This document shows positions 37,701 to 52,700 of a DNA stretch of 64,000 nucleotides, piece after piece. Origin of the DNA: Acridotheres tristis (lineage: Eukaryota > Chordata > Aves > Passeriformes > Sturnidae). The position numbers and the translations under genes are program-made. Under the pieces are notes generated by a model. It had not been told where the DNA came from and searched no databases. It saw only the letters and a program-made list of their open reading frames with translations. Position 1 is the first letter of the stretch. Each line of letters opens with the position of its first letter. The stretch lies in assembly GCA_037013685.1 (NCBI GenBank), contig CM072887.1, positions 47,419,154 to 47,483,153 on the forward strand, read 5' to 3'.

Positions 37701-40700
37701 CACAAGCTGTTCGGGGAGAGTTCCTGCCACTACAGAAAAGGTGAATTTCTCTCTTTTCTTAAATTGCCTTCTTTATCCAAAGCAAATCATTGATTGTCTC
37801 CAGCAGTGCAAGTTCTTGTACAGTCTTCAAATAAACCTAATTTAAACTTCTTTAGTTAAATGTACAACTACAGCACACCAAGGTAATCTGACCTCAGAAG
37901 CTGAATGCATCACAGTGAGGTCATTAGTGTAATTCTTGTGTTAAAGAACATAGTACTGAAGGCATTTGATTCTCCAGTGGCATTCTAACCTAACTCTGAC
38001 TAGGGTGTTGCAGGTAACCGAGTGTGAAACAAACCAGATTCTTTTTTGTTTTAAAATAAGCCCACTGCTTTTTTTTTTTTTTGTCTTGTACAAAACTCAT
38101 GTTGATGAATGAGAACAATAAGTCAACAGAATGAAATAATTCGTTAGTTCAAAGAAAATGTTTATGTGAGGTTGCAGAATTTGTAAATGTGCATCCAAAC
38201 TTGAAAGCTGTTCAAATGCTCTTTTATTTGCGTGCTTTCAAGATCATCTCCCCCCACAAGTGCTTTGCAAGTACCAGTTTGGTCTCAACTTTTGTTAGAC
38301 CAAAAAAATAAAAGCATATTGCCAATCCTTCTGTGAAATGTGGCTGCTACTTTTTCAGTCACTTAGAAGTTAGTACTGCCAGTGTTATTGCTACTGTTTC
38401 CTGGTCCATCCATTCTATTCAGTCTCTTTCAATCCTTGTAAGAAGTTGTGTCCTAGTCCTTCTTGCTCTTTTTTAAACAGGGCACCTGCAGTGCCTAAGC
38501 AGCTGAAGCTGACTTTGTACTTACTTGAGCAGAGACCAATAGTGTGTGCTGTAGCACTCATTGTAGCAGTCTGCTAATGTGGAAGCAAGGACTCAAACAT
38601 AGGAGAAATCAATATTCCCACCCATCATATAAGATTATTTGCATTAAAACGAGCCAGTGTAGTATAAATTTAAGGTAAGTAAACTGAGCAGAGTATGGTG
38701 GGAACAGCTTTGTACTGTGTTCATTTTGGTAGAATGGTTGCACAGTGACAGCTGCATAGTAACTGATGGAAAAACCAGCAATGAAAATTAAATCTTTCTT
38801 AAAAATCACATATACAAAGAAAAGTCAATTCCCAGCACTGTTTGCATACTTATACCTTTTTTTGTGAACCAGACTCTACTGCAGCAGTGGATATTTGCAG
38901 AATGGAGAGAAGATTCGGTTCCTGTCTTTGGTTCTATGTAGGAGAATAATGGGAAAATTCTCTGCTAGAATCTTTCATGAATAAGAGAAATTTACTGAAA
39001 TAAGAAACTTTATGCTGGAGCATATAGATAAGAGACACAGATCTGGAATAAAAACCTGAGTTTGGAACATATTCTGTTCTATGATAGATGGCCTTTTTCC
39101 TCACCTGTGTAGTGAAGGCAGTAAATGAGATCTACTCAGAAAAAAAAATGCTCTCAGAAGAGTTTTTTCTATGTTCTCCTAGTTTAACTGAGTAAAAAGC
39201 CCTTCTTTTTGCCTTAATTGGTAGTATCAGACTGTGTATCAAATCATCTATTTTATATATTTTAAAAGTATTTTATATTTTTATCCTTTTGCTGCTAAAA
39301 TTTTTCTTGAAACTGCTGATTGTTTTGAAAATAAAAGGTGAGTAGCAATGGTGGAAGTATCAGCATATGGAGATTCTATGTATATTTACCATTGCCTTTG
39401 AAGGATTCAGTAATTATGAATAATGATTACTTTGATTTAAAACTGACTCTGGTGTAACACTGTACTGTAAAACCAAGCATCAGTTTATACAACTGGAACA
39501 ATGTTGCAAGCAAGGTAAAATAAAGGCCTAGGCAAGGGTAGCCTTCTGACATAATTTGAGCCCAGTCTATGCAAGAGTTATGTCGTCTCTTACTCCACAG
39601 TGCTGGACACCAAGTAATAAATGCTTCTCCTGAAGGTGAATGAGGCTGAGAAGCAGGGAGGGGGGTCAAACAGCAGCGATTGGTACTAGGAGCAGCCTCT
39701 GGTCAGCTGTTGTAGGCTGTTGCTGTTGTTTACTGTCTCTTCATATGGGTCCTCTGATTCTTTAACCTGTGGCCTTACTCCAAGGTATCTTCAAGTGTCC
39801 TTCTTGCATCCTCTTCATTTCTGTTCCTCCTTCTCTCTTTTCTCTCCACTTCTGGTATTTTTATGTTAAGCTAATTCTCTTCTGGTGAAATTCTTTCATA
39901 ATTTGCAGATATGACCAATGTAGAAAAGGAAGTTTAGAATTATTTTTGCTAGTCTTCTCTGTCCTCATTTCACACATTTTGTTTACATTGACACTTCATG
40001 TGTTTTGTATTTAGATTGGTAGCAAGGGTAGAAGTGTAGTCTGTCATAGCTGTTCTCATCTGAACAGCTTTTGACAAAATGAGGTCTATTTTACTTGTTT
40101 CCAGTTCACCACTAACAGAAAGAGAAAAATATTTTGCCCCGTGAAGGATTATTTTGCCAAGTTCAAATTTTCTTCTTGCTTCTTATTTCTTTGTGTTCCA
40201 GGAAATGTCAACTCTGGACACACTCAAGTTAGGGTAAAGCTCTAGCAGGAAGAAAATCTGACAGCTGGAGGTTTTTTAATGAGTAAAGAAATCTCAAAAA
40301 AACATTTGCAGTATGTTGGATGCATGTAATGATCTGTTGTGCTGCTCAGCATGACCCTTTTACTTCTCTAGTACTGTGATTATGTTTCAAATTCAAGCCA
40401 TTTGGTCTCCTTTTCAGCACCATGACCATGGAGGAACTGTTGGCATCTCTGCAAAAGAAATGTCGAACAGAGTGTGAAGAAGCTCACCGACAGTTGGTGT
40501 GTGCTCTTAATGGCTTAGCTGGTATCCATATCATTAAAGGTAAGGCCAAAGGGCTGTAGTGTATGGTTTACTCCTTTCAGTACGGGAATAAAGAATATGC
40601 TCCATCTCTGGGTACTGGAAGGTTAAAAGAAGTCATACTTGTGTAATTGTACTTAACCTGCTTTTGTTTTATCAGTACGGCTTTCTGGGCTTCCCTTGTG

Positions 40701-43700
40701 CCCCCAGCCATGCAAACTGTTATGCTGACTGTGAATTCCTTTTGATGCCCTGCTAGACAGCTCTGTCAATGTTGATTTTGTCTGAATTATAAGGAAAAAA
40801 ACCCCTTGAATGAGAAACAAAAATAATTACATGAATCTTGAGTGTCCCACAAAATAAAAATAAATTAAAATTACTCAGTTATGAATGTGTAAAAATGCCT
40901 CTTTTTCAAGTTCTTCTAAGGTTGAGATGCTGTTTGAATTTTTCCAGCTCATGTCAAAGTCTTCCTTCAAAGAGAACAGGCAAACTGCCTTTTCTCTTTC
41001 TTGCCTCACAGAAAGACTATATTCAGATTCTTTAACCTATAGTTAGTAGGTTTGAAATACTTTATTATGATTGCAGGATGAGCATAAGTGTTTCTATAGA
41101 GTTAAGTGCTTAAAAAGAGTTACCTACAGATGTAATGCTTCTAAGATACACTAGTAGCAAAAATTATGTTTGGCCTATTTTGAAAACCAGGTTGATAAAA
41201 AATTTTGTCTGATGAGAAACAAAAGCTGGACAAAAGAGGCAGAGTTCTGGTCTGTAACTCCTCCCCCCAGAATTACCCTCAACACTCAGTCTTCTTTATC
41301 GGGAAGGGGGAAGTACACCTTACATGAAGGTGAGGCCATGAATTTAGTCTTAATATAATTGAAAACTTAGAGGTCTAATCATTATTAGTCCAAATTGCTT
41401 CAGGCAAAGAAAAGGGTAACAATCACACTTACTTGTTTCTGCTTCTTGTCCTGCTTTTATGCTCACCTTTCTACTTAGGCCCATCTGGACCCTGAGGTCA
41501 ATGGTTTCATAGATGTGGTGGCAGTGCAATTGCCAGTTGTCATTACCTTCATCAGGAGGAATAAGATGTTTAAGTTGATGGTTTCTTCCTCACACAAGAA
41601 TCCAGTGAGGGTCATTTTTATGTTTGCTAGCATGTTTGCATCTTTCTCTTTTTTCATTGGTCTGCAGCTCCATGAAATTGCCAAATTTAGTGTACATTAT
41701 GCCTTTTATAAATGTTACATACTCTTTCTTTGTTCTCTTTGTTGCCCCTAAAACCAGTTTTGTCCAGCTCTAAGTCTGCATTTCTTTGACTGTGGGTGAG
41801 TTGTTTATAGCCATGGCTTTCTTATTCACTGCCAAGCCTGTGCACCATCTCTTAGCATCCCATGGCTGTACTCTACACTGCATCCTATATCTTTACTTGT
41901 CAATAGCCTCTGCTATTGTTACTAGGCCTGTATTTCCCTACACTACATCATTGTGGTAGTTGTAAATACCTCATTCTACATGGGAAAACTGCTTGTTACT
42001 GCTGTCTATGTAAAGCTGTGTTTGTACCACACAAAGGTAAACAAAAAATACCGTTTAAAAAAATACTAAAAATTAGCCATAGAAACCTAGCGAATTACAG
42101 AAATTGCTATTACAGCTAAGCCAAAAAAGGTTCAGACAGGTCAAGAAAAATTCAAGGGAGGCCTGACAAGCTTCAAGCTAGTAAATTCAGCACATAGCTC
42201 TTGGCTGGTTCCTAGTAATGGCAATCCTATATTGCGTGACTGCACCCTTACAAATTCAACTCTTTCAGTGTAAGAAGCAGCAAATCTTGTTGACAGAGAA
42301 TTGTTACACTTCCATATAGATAGGATGATGTCTTTTGTTTTACTCTGTTATCTGTCTTTATGCATTTCTTGTATCTGTATTTCTCCATGTTTTAAGAGTG
42401 TCTAAGATTATTACTGGCTAAATAAATTTCCATCAGCTGAAAAAAGAAAATTAAAATGGATTTATTTTTTCACTGCTTTTCCATACACAACTTCAATTTT
42501 GTATTTCCTTTTAATTTATATAAGCTATTTTCTGAGAAGTGATTGTGATGCTGGCAGCTTACATTAATAGTTGTGCTCCCTGCATGTACCTAATCATTTC
42601 TGCATTTCTGAAGTATGACGCAACTTTCATGGTTTTCACTTGAGGAGTGAGTTTGCAGTGCAAATTAAGCAATCCATCACTGCAGTGAGTTGCAGATGAT
42701 TTTTTAAAAGTGCAAAATGAGGTGTTTATGGATTTATGCAACCATGAACACATATTTTAAGATTAAGAGGTTTACAGATCTTATAGTCACAAAATATATT
42801 TAGTCAGGAAACTGCATAAGTCTTTGCACAATATCATATTCTGTCTCTTACCAATTTTTTGATGGGGAGGTATGGAATGACTAGGAAAGAATTGCTTGAA
42901 GACAGGCTCTTACTGTACAGACTGAGAATATATTAGTATGTTAGAAGTAATGTAATACTTGTAAGGTCATGGCTTTATATTTAAAAACCAACACAATACG
43001 TCTGTGTTTTTGCTACTCTTTTTTAATTCAGGAGAATATGCTTTGGCTGCGGAGCTGTACAGAGAAGTACTAAGATCATCTGAAGAGCACAAAGAAAAGC
43101 TCAAAACAGATTCCTTGCAAGTGAGTGAGCATTGAAATGTAAAGAGACGTAGTTAAGAACTGGAATACTTTAGATTTATTTTAACAGGTCAGCCTTTGCT
43201 TCCTCCCAGTGGTGTGCTGAATTACTCTTTCAGCCTGCTGTAATGATCACAGTCTTTTGATCATGATCTTTAGATAGGAATCTGTCCCATGATCTTCATG
43301 TTTATTTCTTTTTTTTTTTACAAAAAAAAAAAAAGCTACCATGTTTCTAAAAACCTGCTTGTGAGTTTTCTTGATGTCCCTGAAGCGTGATCTCCACCTG
43401 CTGTTCTGCAGTACAGTTAACAAGCTGAATTCCTAGTCTGGTGCATGAGACTGTGACTGCTCACATTAACAGTGTTATATTACATCCTGCAATTACAGAA
43501 TGCAGGGTTTGCACTGAGAGTGATATTAATGTGCCAAATGATAGAGAATAATACAGTATTTGCACTGCAGAAGATAAAAGGGCATCAAAACATGGAAAAG
43601 AATTGAAGTCCCTTTTCTCTTCAGGCATTTGACTTCATGCCTTTTGACCACTATTTAAAAATACTAATATATTTGCCTGGTAGAAAATGTCATGGTTCTC

Positions 43701-46700
43701 CAAGTAACATATTCATAGTTCTTCAAGAACTATCAGTTCTAAATGTACCAAAATTTTGTTCAGCATAATAAGAGATGTAAAATGTTAGTGACACATAGAT
43801 AAGAATTGGTCAGTTGTCTGTTTCTTTACTTACTTCTCTGAGCAAGTAAAGGTTGTGTTGCATGTGGTCACCTGATGTCTCTGTTGTGCTTCTTTGATTC
43901 TTTCTTTTCCTTTGTGACTTCCTGGTGGCTTTTTTTGCTTAAGCGTAGATGTATTAGCATAAACTTGTTCAACTGCTTATAGGTTGTTAATTAAATTGTT
44001 CTACTGGATTGTGCAATCTAATAAAGTTGGGTTTTTTTCTCCCACTCAAAATATATACTGCCTAATATTGCCTTAGTGTAATAAAATTTTACTTACTTTA
44101 AGTCTTCTCAGTTGTGTAGAATTAGCTCTTTGGGATAATGGCAAATCACGGCTGGCCAGTCCTCTTAAGTGGCTAAGATAGTAATAGGGCAGAGGTGAAG
44201 AGAATCCAGGATGTGAGAAGGGCACAAGTTTATGATAGTGGAGGTTATTAGTATGAGTTTGTGGGAGCTGTTGCAGGAAGCATAGTATTATTGGTCTGAT
44301 TTGAGAAACAAAGGGTAAAGCCAGAGGAGCGGGGTTTCTTTATATTAATAATAAATCTGTTTTTCCTAAAAGTGTACCAAAAGGTTGTATTTTTCTGTAT
44401 CCTCTGTTTCAGAGTAATGAAAAATATGAAAAATTATTACAGCTTTTGGTATCTGGTCTTTTCCTTACACTTTATTTTGCTTTACATAGGCTAAATGAAT
44501 TGTTTCCTCAAAGTATTCTAAAATATATTTACCAAAGAAAGTGCTCTGAGATAAAGAATTTGTTTTTCATAGTAGTCAAGGGCTGTTTTCATTAGGAGGG
44601 TGTATATGGTATAGGATCTCATGACCTGGTATCACACTTGCCTGCTGATTTGCTTTTGAGATGTTAAAGAAGGTCTTTTTAATATTTCATTTCCTATCAT
44701 TCCCTATACCAGTAAAATGTGAAATGGAATCTTTCTTTTCTATATAAGATGCTTCTAGATTAGCAGAGAAAGACAAAACTGATTTTAAATGCGTGCTAAT
44801 TTCTTGCTGTGAGCTTTCATTGCTGTTGAAGTTTTTCCTGACACAATGTTGCAATGGGTTTTTTTCGTGATTGCTCTTGACTTTCTGTATATTAGAGACT
44901 TCATTCTACACATAATTTGATGGAACTGTTGGCAAAGCACCCAGGAATCCCCCCGACTTTGCGTGATAGCCGACTTGCAGAAGAGGTAAACTTATTTTAT
45001 TTTTGCAAAAATATTGAAGAGCACATTTTTATATTTTGCTCCCTCAGCGTTTTCTCTAACTAAAGAAGTAATAATTCTTTTCATTTCAAAATAAATAGCT
45101 TTTGAGTTAATTACATGCATTTCCCTTAAACTTTGTATAAGTTCACAAAGAGTTCAAGAGTTGTTTACTGTGTGATGATAGCAGAAATATCCAATACAAT
45201 ATTGCTGTTCTCAATGTTGGTGGCCTCTCTTATGAGTGTGTTTTATGGAAATTTTAATAATTTTTACCTCTAAAATGTTGTTGCCCCACCCTCATGTTCC
45301 TGTGGCAATAACTTTAATAGATGTTACTGGTAAAGAATGTGTCATCCTGAATTCTTCTGAGTCCTTTATTTCTTCATATTTTCTTTAGCTTTGCTCATTT
45401 TTACTTCAAAAAGTCCAAGTTTTCTGTAGATGTCTTTGGCCAGATGAACAAATCACTGTATATCACTTTCTGTATGCATAAGCTTAACTATATCCTTAAT
45501 CCTAACTGGGGAAGTATCTGGCAAAATAGCTGCGATTACTCTTCCCCACTGGTTACTTGCACTGAACGTAAGGACAGCATTTGCAAAATAGTGTCTTTTT
45601 TGTGTCACTTTTGTGCTGAAAGAGACCTTGGGACATCTCTGGTTGAACTTCCCCCTCAGAGCAAGATCAACATAGATTTCTGTCCAGGTATCCCAGGGCT
45701 TTATCCAATTGGCTTTTAAAACCTCCAAGGAAAGAGATTTCACAATATAACTGAGTAGCCTGTTCCTGTATTTCATATATCCCATAGTAGGGAGGTTCTC
45801 TGTGAATTTATTTCCTGTTTCAATTTAAAGTCATTGTCCCTTGTTCACTTGCCATGTACTTCAGTAAAATGCCTGGGCTCCCAATCTTGGTGATTTCCTT
45901 CCGCCTGCTGGGAAGCTGTTCTCTGAGTAATCTCTAAGTCTCTCTCCTTCAGGCTGCACAGGCCAAGTTCTTCCAGCCTCTCCTGTTTTATGCTGGTGAT
46001 GAGAATCTTATTATTTGACTATCTTCCGATATTTTATCATTTTTATGCAAATTCTATGTAAGCATAGCAGTGTTTTAATGAGCCTTGTTCTCCTAAATAT
46101 TTAAAGTTTGTACCTGCTTTATAGAAGTTTTATAGAAGTACTGCCTCTTTTTTATTGACCTGTATTTCTAGCAGTTTTTAAAAACTGCATTATCCTGGCT
46201 TGATTAAAAGGAAAGCTATTAGAAAATTTGTTTTGTTTGTAAATATGATGCCGAGGTAGTTTTCCATAGCTACCTTTTGCCAGTAGCTGTTCTAAGTAGC
46301 CAAGAGTCCTGTTGACTCCAGGTAAACTGGGCTCTGTAACAACAATATGCTATCTTAGTAGTAGCAAACAAAAAATTACTTAAATAGACATTAAAATGTA
46401 CAAAATAAATGTATGTATTGAAATCTGTATGTAGCATAGCAATATACGTGTTACTTTTGTTTTTTCATCGGTTTTTAAAATACAAAATAACTTAGCATGC
46501 TTTTATAGTGATGGCACTTGCATGACAAGAGGGGGGTTTCACTTAGAAGAAATTTCTCTAAAAAAAATTATATCTGATGCATGTAATGAAATTTAAGCCT
46601 TTCTTGTTATTTCATGAGTAAGTTTATGTAGGTAAGTTCAATTGTCCTCTTCTCAGACTGTTCTGGAATCTTTTTATTGTTTGCTTATTCAACACTGGTA

Positions 46701-49700
46701 AGTAAGAATGCTGAGTTATATTCCAGTTCCCTTTTGTAATGCATTGTATTCCTATTGTGTTGTTTGGGCTTACCCAAAAGCAAAGTTGCACAGTCAGTAT
46801 CTTTATAGTAATTTGTCTTTTCAAATGTTTTTTTTTTACTTACTAATAAATGCTGGATTCTAGAGGAAAAAAATATTGCTAAATACTGCTTACAAATAAA
46901 GGTGCTAGCACTTAGATAGGTGGCCATTTAAAAACACTGATAGCTGGAGAGTTTTTACATTTGCAGTATTCCTCACAGATATGATTTGTGCATACTTAAG
47001 CTCTTATTTCCATACAGGCAGAACAACTTCGACAGCATTACATGAGTAAATCCAATGCAGAAGTTGCAGAAGCCCATCAGGCCTTACAGCCAGTCCTTCA
47101 AACCATTCGGGAACTTCAGAGAAAGGCAGGTACCTCTTAAAGGTTTTGTCTCTGACTTCCAGCATTTTAAAATAATATTATTTTCATCTGCTTATCCAGA
47201 ACTCTAGCTTTCTGTCTTCTTTCAGCTATTAAAATTACAAGGTCATTTGAGTGTTGCTCTATTAATTTTACAGGAACTTTGTTTTCTCTGATTAAATGAT
47301 CTTTTCATCCCCCTTTGAGAGAGAGAAGGAAGAAACTTTGAGATCACAGTATCTCTGTGTGGCTGTTCTATGTAGATAGCCTTGGTGAATCTGACTCTAC
47401 TGAAGGAATATAAAGGTGTGGAGAATGTAGACAGTTTCTTATTTATGTGTTTACGTGTCAAGAGAAGACGGGATATTTTTAAATTACACTCTCATCCTCC
47501 ACTTTTCATGGAATTAGCCAGTGTTTGACCACGGCCTACAGAGCAGTATATGCCTCTGCTGCAATGAGTAGATTGATTTTCTGTTGAATGTTCAAGGATA
47601 AATCTCTTGTTTTTCATACAGATACATTCAGGTTCTCCTTGGTGGTTGGATGTCATCCAGACAGCCATACAGTATGCCATCGATGAGGAGCTTGTTCAAC
47701 GTGTGCAAAACGAAATAACCTGCAACTACAAACAGCAGACAAGTAAACTCTCCATGGCAGAGAAGTAAGGGAATAACTGAAATACGCTCTTAAATACAGC
47801 TAAATCTACTCAAGTCTTCTTACTAGTTTGTGCTAGCAGTTGCAATTAGATAGCAGACATTTTTGCTTCAGAGGGTCTGGACTGCAATTATGTTTCAAAA
47901 CCAGTCCCTGAAAAGTGCAACTACATAGAAGACTTGGAAAGAACAGCAGGAAAATTACTGTTTTCTCTTAGATAAGCATTCTTTGAAATGTTATTCTGTA
48001 TTATCTACTGTGGTTTTACTGTCTTCTATACTCATGAAACTGCTGAATAAGAAGAATCCAAAGTTTATAACATTAAAATTGAGTAAGCTGTAAAAGAAAT
48101 TGCCTTGCTTAAATGGAAAGTAGACAGACAATATCAGAAAATCCTTGTGTAACACAATAAAGTAGCAACAATGTTATTCTGAGCAAAGAATTTGAGGTTG
48201 GTTTCACGTTCAAGACAACACTGTACCACTTCTTTTTGAGTAATTACAGAATGAATTCAGATAGAAAATTCAGAGGTCCCTTAAATCAACCCCCATCTTA
48301 AGGTCCAGACTCCATGCTGATTCAATCCAGTAAAGTTGCACAGGGATTTGACCTGTTAAGTATCTCCAAGGAGGGAGATTCAATAGTCTCTGTGTGAAGC
48401 CTGTTCCAGTATTTGGCCCACTTGGTGGAAAAGAAAAGACATTAAAATTCTTTTACCTAGTTAATATTTCCTGTGTTGCGTCTTGTGTACATTGTCTCTT
48501 GTTCTTTTGCCAAGTGCCTTTGATAAAAGTTTGACTCTGTCTTCTCTGCACCTTCCAGTTAGATAAATAAAGCAAGCAATATGGTCTCCTCTAAATTTTA
48601 GGACTGAATAGACCCTTTTCTCCTAACTCCCTTTCTTGTACATTCTGGATGAAGGTCTGTAAGCTTATCACAGAAAATGGAGACAGAAAGGACAGAGCTC
48701 TAGTAGTTCAGGCAATTTTCTCAAATATGTGAACTTATGCTCTTAAATACAGTCTTTCTGAATCATGTTTTAGTCAAATACATTTTTATTATATTTATGA
48801 TATATATAAATATATGTATATAAATGTATATACATCTGTCTACAATTTTATAAAACGTGTGTATAAATTTAAATACTTAAGATACATCTTTACATATGGA
48901 ATTAAAATATGTATCTCCCACTCTGACTACTCTGCCATCATGATTTCAAAAGGTTGAAGTTTCTTCTTGATGGAAGTAAATGTATCTTTTATTTTCAGTA
49001 CTTAACATAATTCTATTGAATAATCTACGTAAAGATAAAAACTCTTTTTTCTTCAGCACAAGGGGCAATGGGCACAAACTGAAAGACAAGACGTTCCCTC
49101 TGAACATCAGGGAACGCTTTTTTACTGAGGGTGAATGAGCACTGGAACAGGTACATGGAGAGGTTTGTGGTGTCTCCTTCCTTGAGGTACCCAGAAGTTG
49201 TCTGGGCGTGGTCCTGGGCAACCAGCTCTAGATCACCCTGCTTGAGGAGAGCATTTGAGCAAGACAACACCCAGAGGCCCCTTCCAACCTCAGCCAGTCT
49301 GTGAGTCTGGATATGAATATTTCATGGTTATTTAAGAGTGATAGCATCACATTCTGCTCAAAATAAATGAGGAAAGGATTGTTTGCATGTTGATGCAAAA
49401 TTTTTATGCCTATGCATCCATCTGTATGTTAGCTTGTGTCACTGATTTTTTTTTTTCCCTCGATTGAAATTAGATATTCAGAAAGTATCTTCTTAAATTG
49501 CGCTTACGGATTGTATGACTTTGAAAAAGCTATCTGTGACTAAACTTTCTCTTATAACACAGGGATAAAACTCACTTCCTTTTCAATTTATTTTGACATA
49601 TGAGAAAAAACTTTAAAAACAGTGTCTTATCAAGTGCTACTGGTCAACGGTGGAAACAACAAGTACTCTTGAGTTCTGGATATGATTAATCCATGCTATA

Positions 49701-52700
49701 GTGAGGGAGATTTTTATAAAGCTGGTGTTACTTGGCAGCTGATGATATCAACAGCAGACTTGTGGTTGCAATTTACATTTATTTTGGGACTATTTGGTTA
49801 GGCAAACTTTGCTTATATTATTTTAAAATGCACGTTACTGAAGTAGGTCATACTGAATGCCAAGCTTTAGTATTGTTAAACCTGTGCTTTGTTCTCTGCA
49901 CTGTACCAAACGGATGTTTTGGATCAAACTTTCCATGTTGTGTAGAACCACAGTCTTATACATCAATGTCAGACCTTGTAGGAATGATGCACTTTCTTTC
50001 AGCAAGAGACTTCTGCTGTCAGGAGAAATGGGAAGTGCTTAACTTGTGTTCATGTTTGTGTTCACTACCGCAACACCCCTCCAGTCACAAAAGGCAGCTA
50101 GGTTTTAGGAAAATAGTTTACTGTTGTGTCCATTTAATAAATTTAACTTTGGAAGCTAACTTGCTGAATGAAGTGTATTTTTGTGATGGGTGCATGTGTC
50201 TGCTGTGAATTGCACAGACGCATTGAAAACCATTTTGTTGGCCAGCAGACACAATTAAGACTGTAAGTATGTGCAATGGTTTACCTTTAGTAGATTTGCA
50301 CCGTGCACCAGAATATTGTAGGTTGGTGTTCACTACTAGTATTTGGCCACACCTCTCAAGTCGTGGAAAGAGTCTTTCTGTTCTGAAAATACCAGGCATC
50401 AGCTCTGGGGATACACTGGAGTGATTTCTGACAGCATTGCGTGTAGTAGGAATCAACATTTGCTTGTGGTACCAACTTTATATGTTGTCGTAGATTTCTA
50501 TTTAGCTATTTCTCTTCTACTTTAAAACACTGAATCAAGTTTGGATTTGGTGTCTTGGTGTACAGTAATTTCCCTTTTTCTTTAAATCAGATTCCGTGAC
50601 TGCAGAGGCCTTCAATACCTTCTCACAACCCAGCTGGATGAACTGAAGAAGTTCCAGAAGATTGTAAGAGAAGCAGTGAAAAACTTAGAAGGTCCTCCTT
50701 CTAAGCAGGTTATTGAGGCTGCCACTATCTGCCATTTGCGACCTGTTAGACTGCCACTTAACAAGTAGGTCTTGAAAACAGAAAATATACCTTAGATATA
50801 TATTACTAAATTTTCCTTTATTTGAAATAACATACTAAAATCTTTATTACGTACTCAGGAGCTATATGCACACAGATATCACAGATCCATTTGTTAGAAT
50901 CATGACCTTTGGTTTTATTTTTACAAAATCTTCTGATGTCAGCTATATTGGTGTACATATGACTGTTATTTTGTTCTTTTTAAAGAATTTTGTGTAGTTT
51001 TATATGTTTGATTAAGGGCTTATGATAATTTGGTTTCTGATTAAATTCTGACTGCATCTGTTTTCTGTGTTGAAGCTGTGTCTTTTGTAAGGCTGACGAG
51101 TTGTTCACAGAATATGAGTCAAAGCTTTTTATGCATAGGTAAGTTCATAGCTTTATAAATTTCTCACTGTTAGAAAAAATGAAAGTTGAATTAGTTTGTT
51201 TTCTGAAATAAGTTTATGACCAAACGACAGCGACTTCTTGCCAATGGCTTTGATAGAAGTTCTTTTAGGTTTAATTTTCTATGTAAATTTCATTTGAAGA
51301 AATGGTGTCCAAGGAATGAATACATGCCACTTTCTCTCAAGCCACTATAATATGACCATACATTTGAAATGAAGTGGTGGCATGTTCAGAAAGTATGTGT
51401 ATAAATACAAGTATGCTAATTTAACCCATATTCCTATTTGTGCAAATATTTACTTGCAGTCCAGCTGCAAGTGGTATAATACCACCCTCATTCAATGTTG
51501 CAATGATAGAAGAGATCTCAGGATAAAGCTGAAAGAAGTGTGACACCAGCATGAGGTGTCAGAGAAGTATGCAGAGTGGGCAGCACTGAGAGACATAGAT
51601 TAGAGCTCTCTGCATGCTTTCTCTTGGACTTCTTTCTCTCATCTCCCTCACAATATCAAAATTGGACTGAAAAGTCTGGAGGTTACTGAGAAAACATTTT
51701 GAGAAGTCTTGATCAGTGGGATTTCTGATGCCTCATGACTGCTGGAATCAGGAAGAATTGATGTTATTTCTGAATTACCATTATTTTTCAAGGAGAGAAC
51801 TGGGGAAGCTGTACGGTTCTTTCACAGTGAAATACACAGCAAATTTTGCATCAGAGTTTAACTGCAGTTCTTTCTTATATAAACAATCAGAATTGAAATT
51901 TTTTTTATGAATGTGACATTAATAACTACTGAAACATGGTTTAGATGTGTAAACCTTTACAAAAGCTATTGATGATGTTGAGTGGAAAAAATGGCCTCTA
52001 GGATTGGTAGAGGTCACTGTTGAAAACAACCTTTTGATTAGGTAATAAAACAGCTGTTTATATTTGCTTGGTTTGCATTATCCTTTAATCATATATAAGA
52101 AGGCTGAAATAGATGATGAATAAGTATAGATGGATGTGGAAGTACAAAATCAGTGCTGAGTGCTGTGTTTGTTTTGTTTTGAAGTGTTAAAGGCCAAATG
52201 GCAATATTCGAGGAGATGATAGAAGACCAAGAAGGGCTTGTTGATGACCGTTTGCCCACCACAAGCAGAGGGCTCTGGGCAACCAGTGAAACTGAGCGTG
52301 CCTTGAAAGCTCTGCTCTCCTTTGCCAAAGCTCACCGAATGGATGCTAGGCTAACTGAAGAAGGGAGTGTATTCCTGGAGCTCTTTGAAGCATGGAAAAA
52401 GGAGTATAAGGTACAGTAAATTACATGGTGATCAAACAGTTGTGTGGTCCATTTAATTTATTATAAACAAATTGCTGCTGAATATTAGCACATCTAAGTC
52501 ATATTCCTGAAATTAGGCTTTGCCTACACCAAATTTTTCCACAGTGCTTATTACAGAATTTGATTTTAAACTATTTATATATGATTTAAGAGTTTCTAAA
52601 AGCTATGCTGGCTACTAATCAAATTACTAAGCAATGTAATTGCATCTATTAAGACAGTATAAAGTTGTAATTAAATGTGTTCATCTGTTTACTTGAATCA

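Larger units (their letters stand above)
47765..50590 (+). other. SHPRH: Intron 18 (2.8 kb)
   Basis: GTAAGG to AATCAG. It holds an old CR1-like piece (about 48,270-48,665), a TA-rich patch (48,785-48,835) and a sense CR1 tail (about 49,058-49,308). A 158-codon open frame at 49,732-50,208 has no ATG at its head and no recognisable similarity. Confidence 0.8.

Noticed and set aside
49732..50208. 158-codon open frame in intron 18
   Set aside because: It opens with a non-ATG codon, sits entirely in an intron between well-defined SHPRH exons and is Cys/Leu-rich with no recognisable domain; length is within chance for AT-poor patches.
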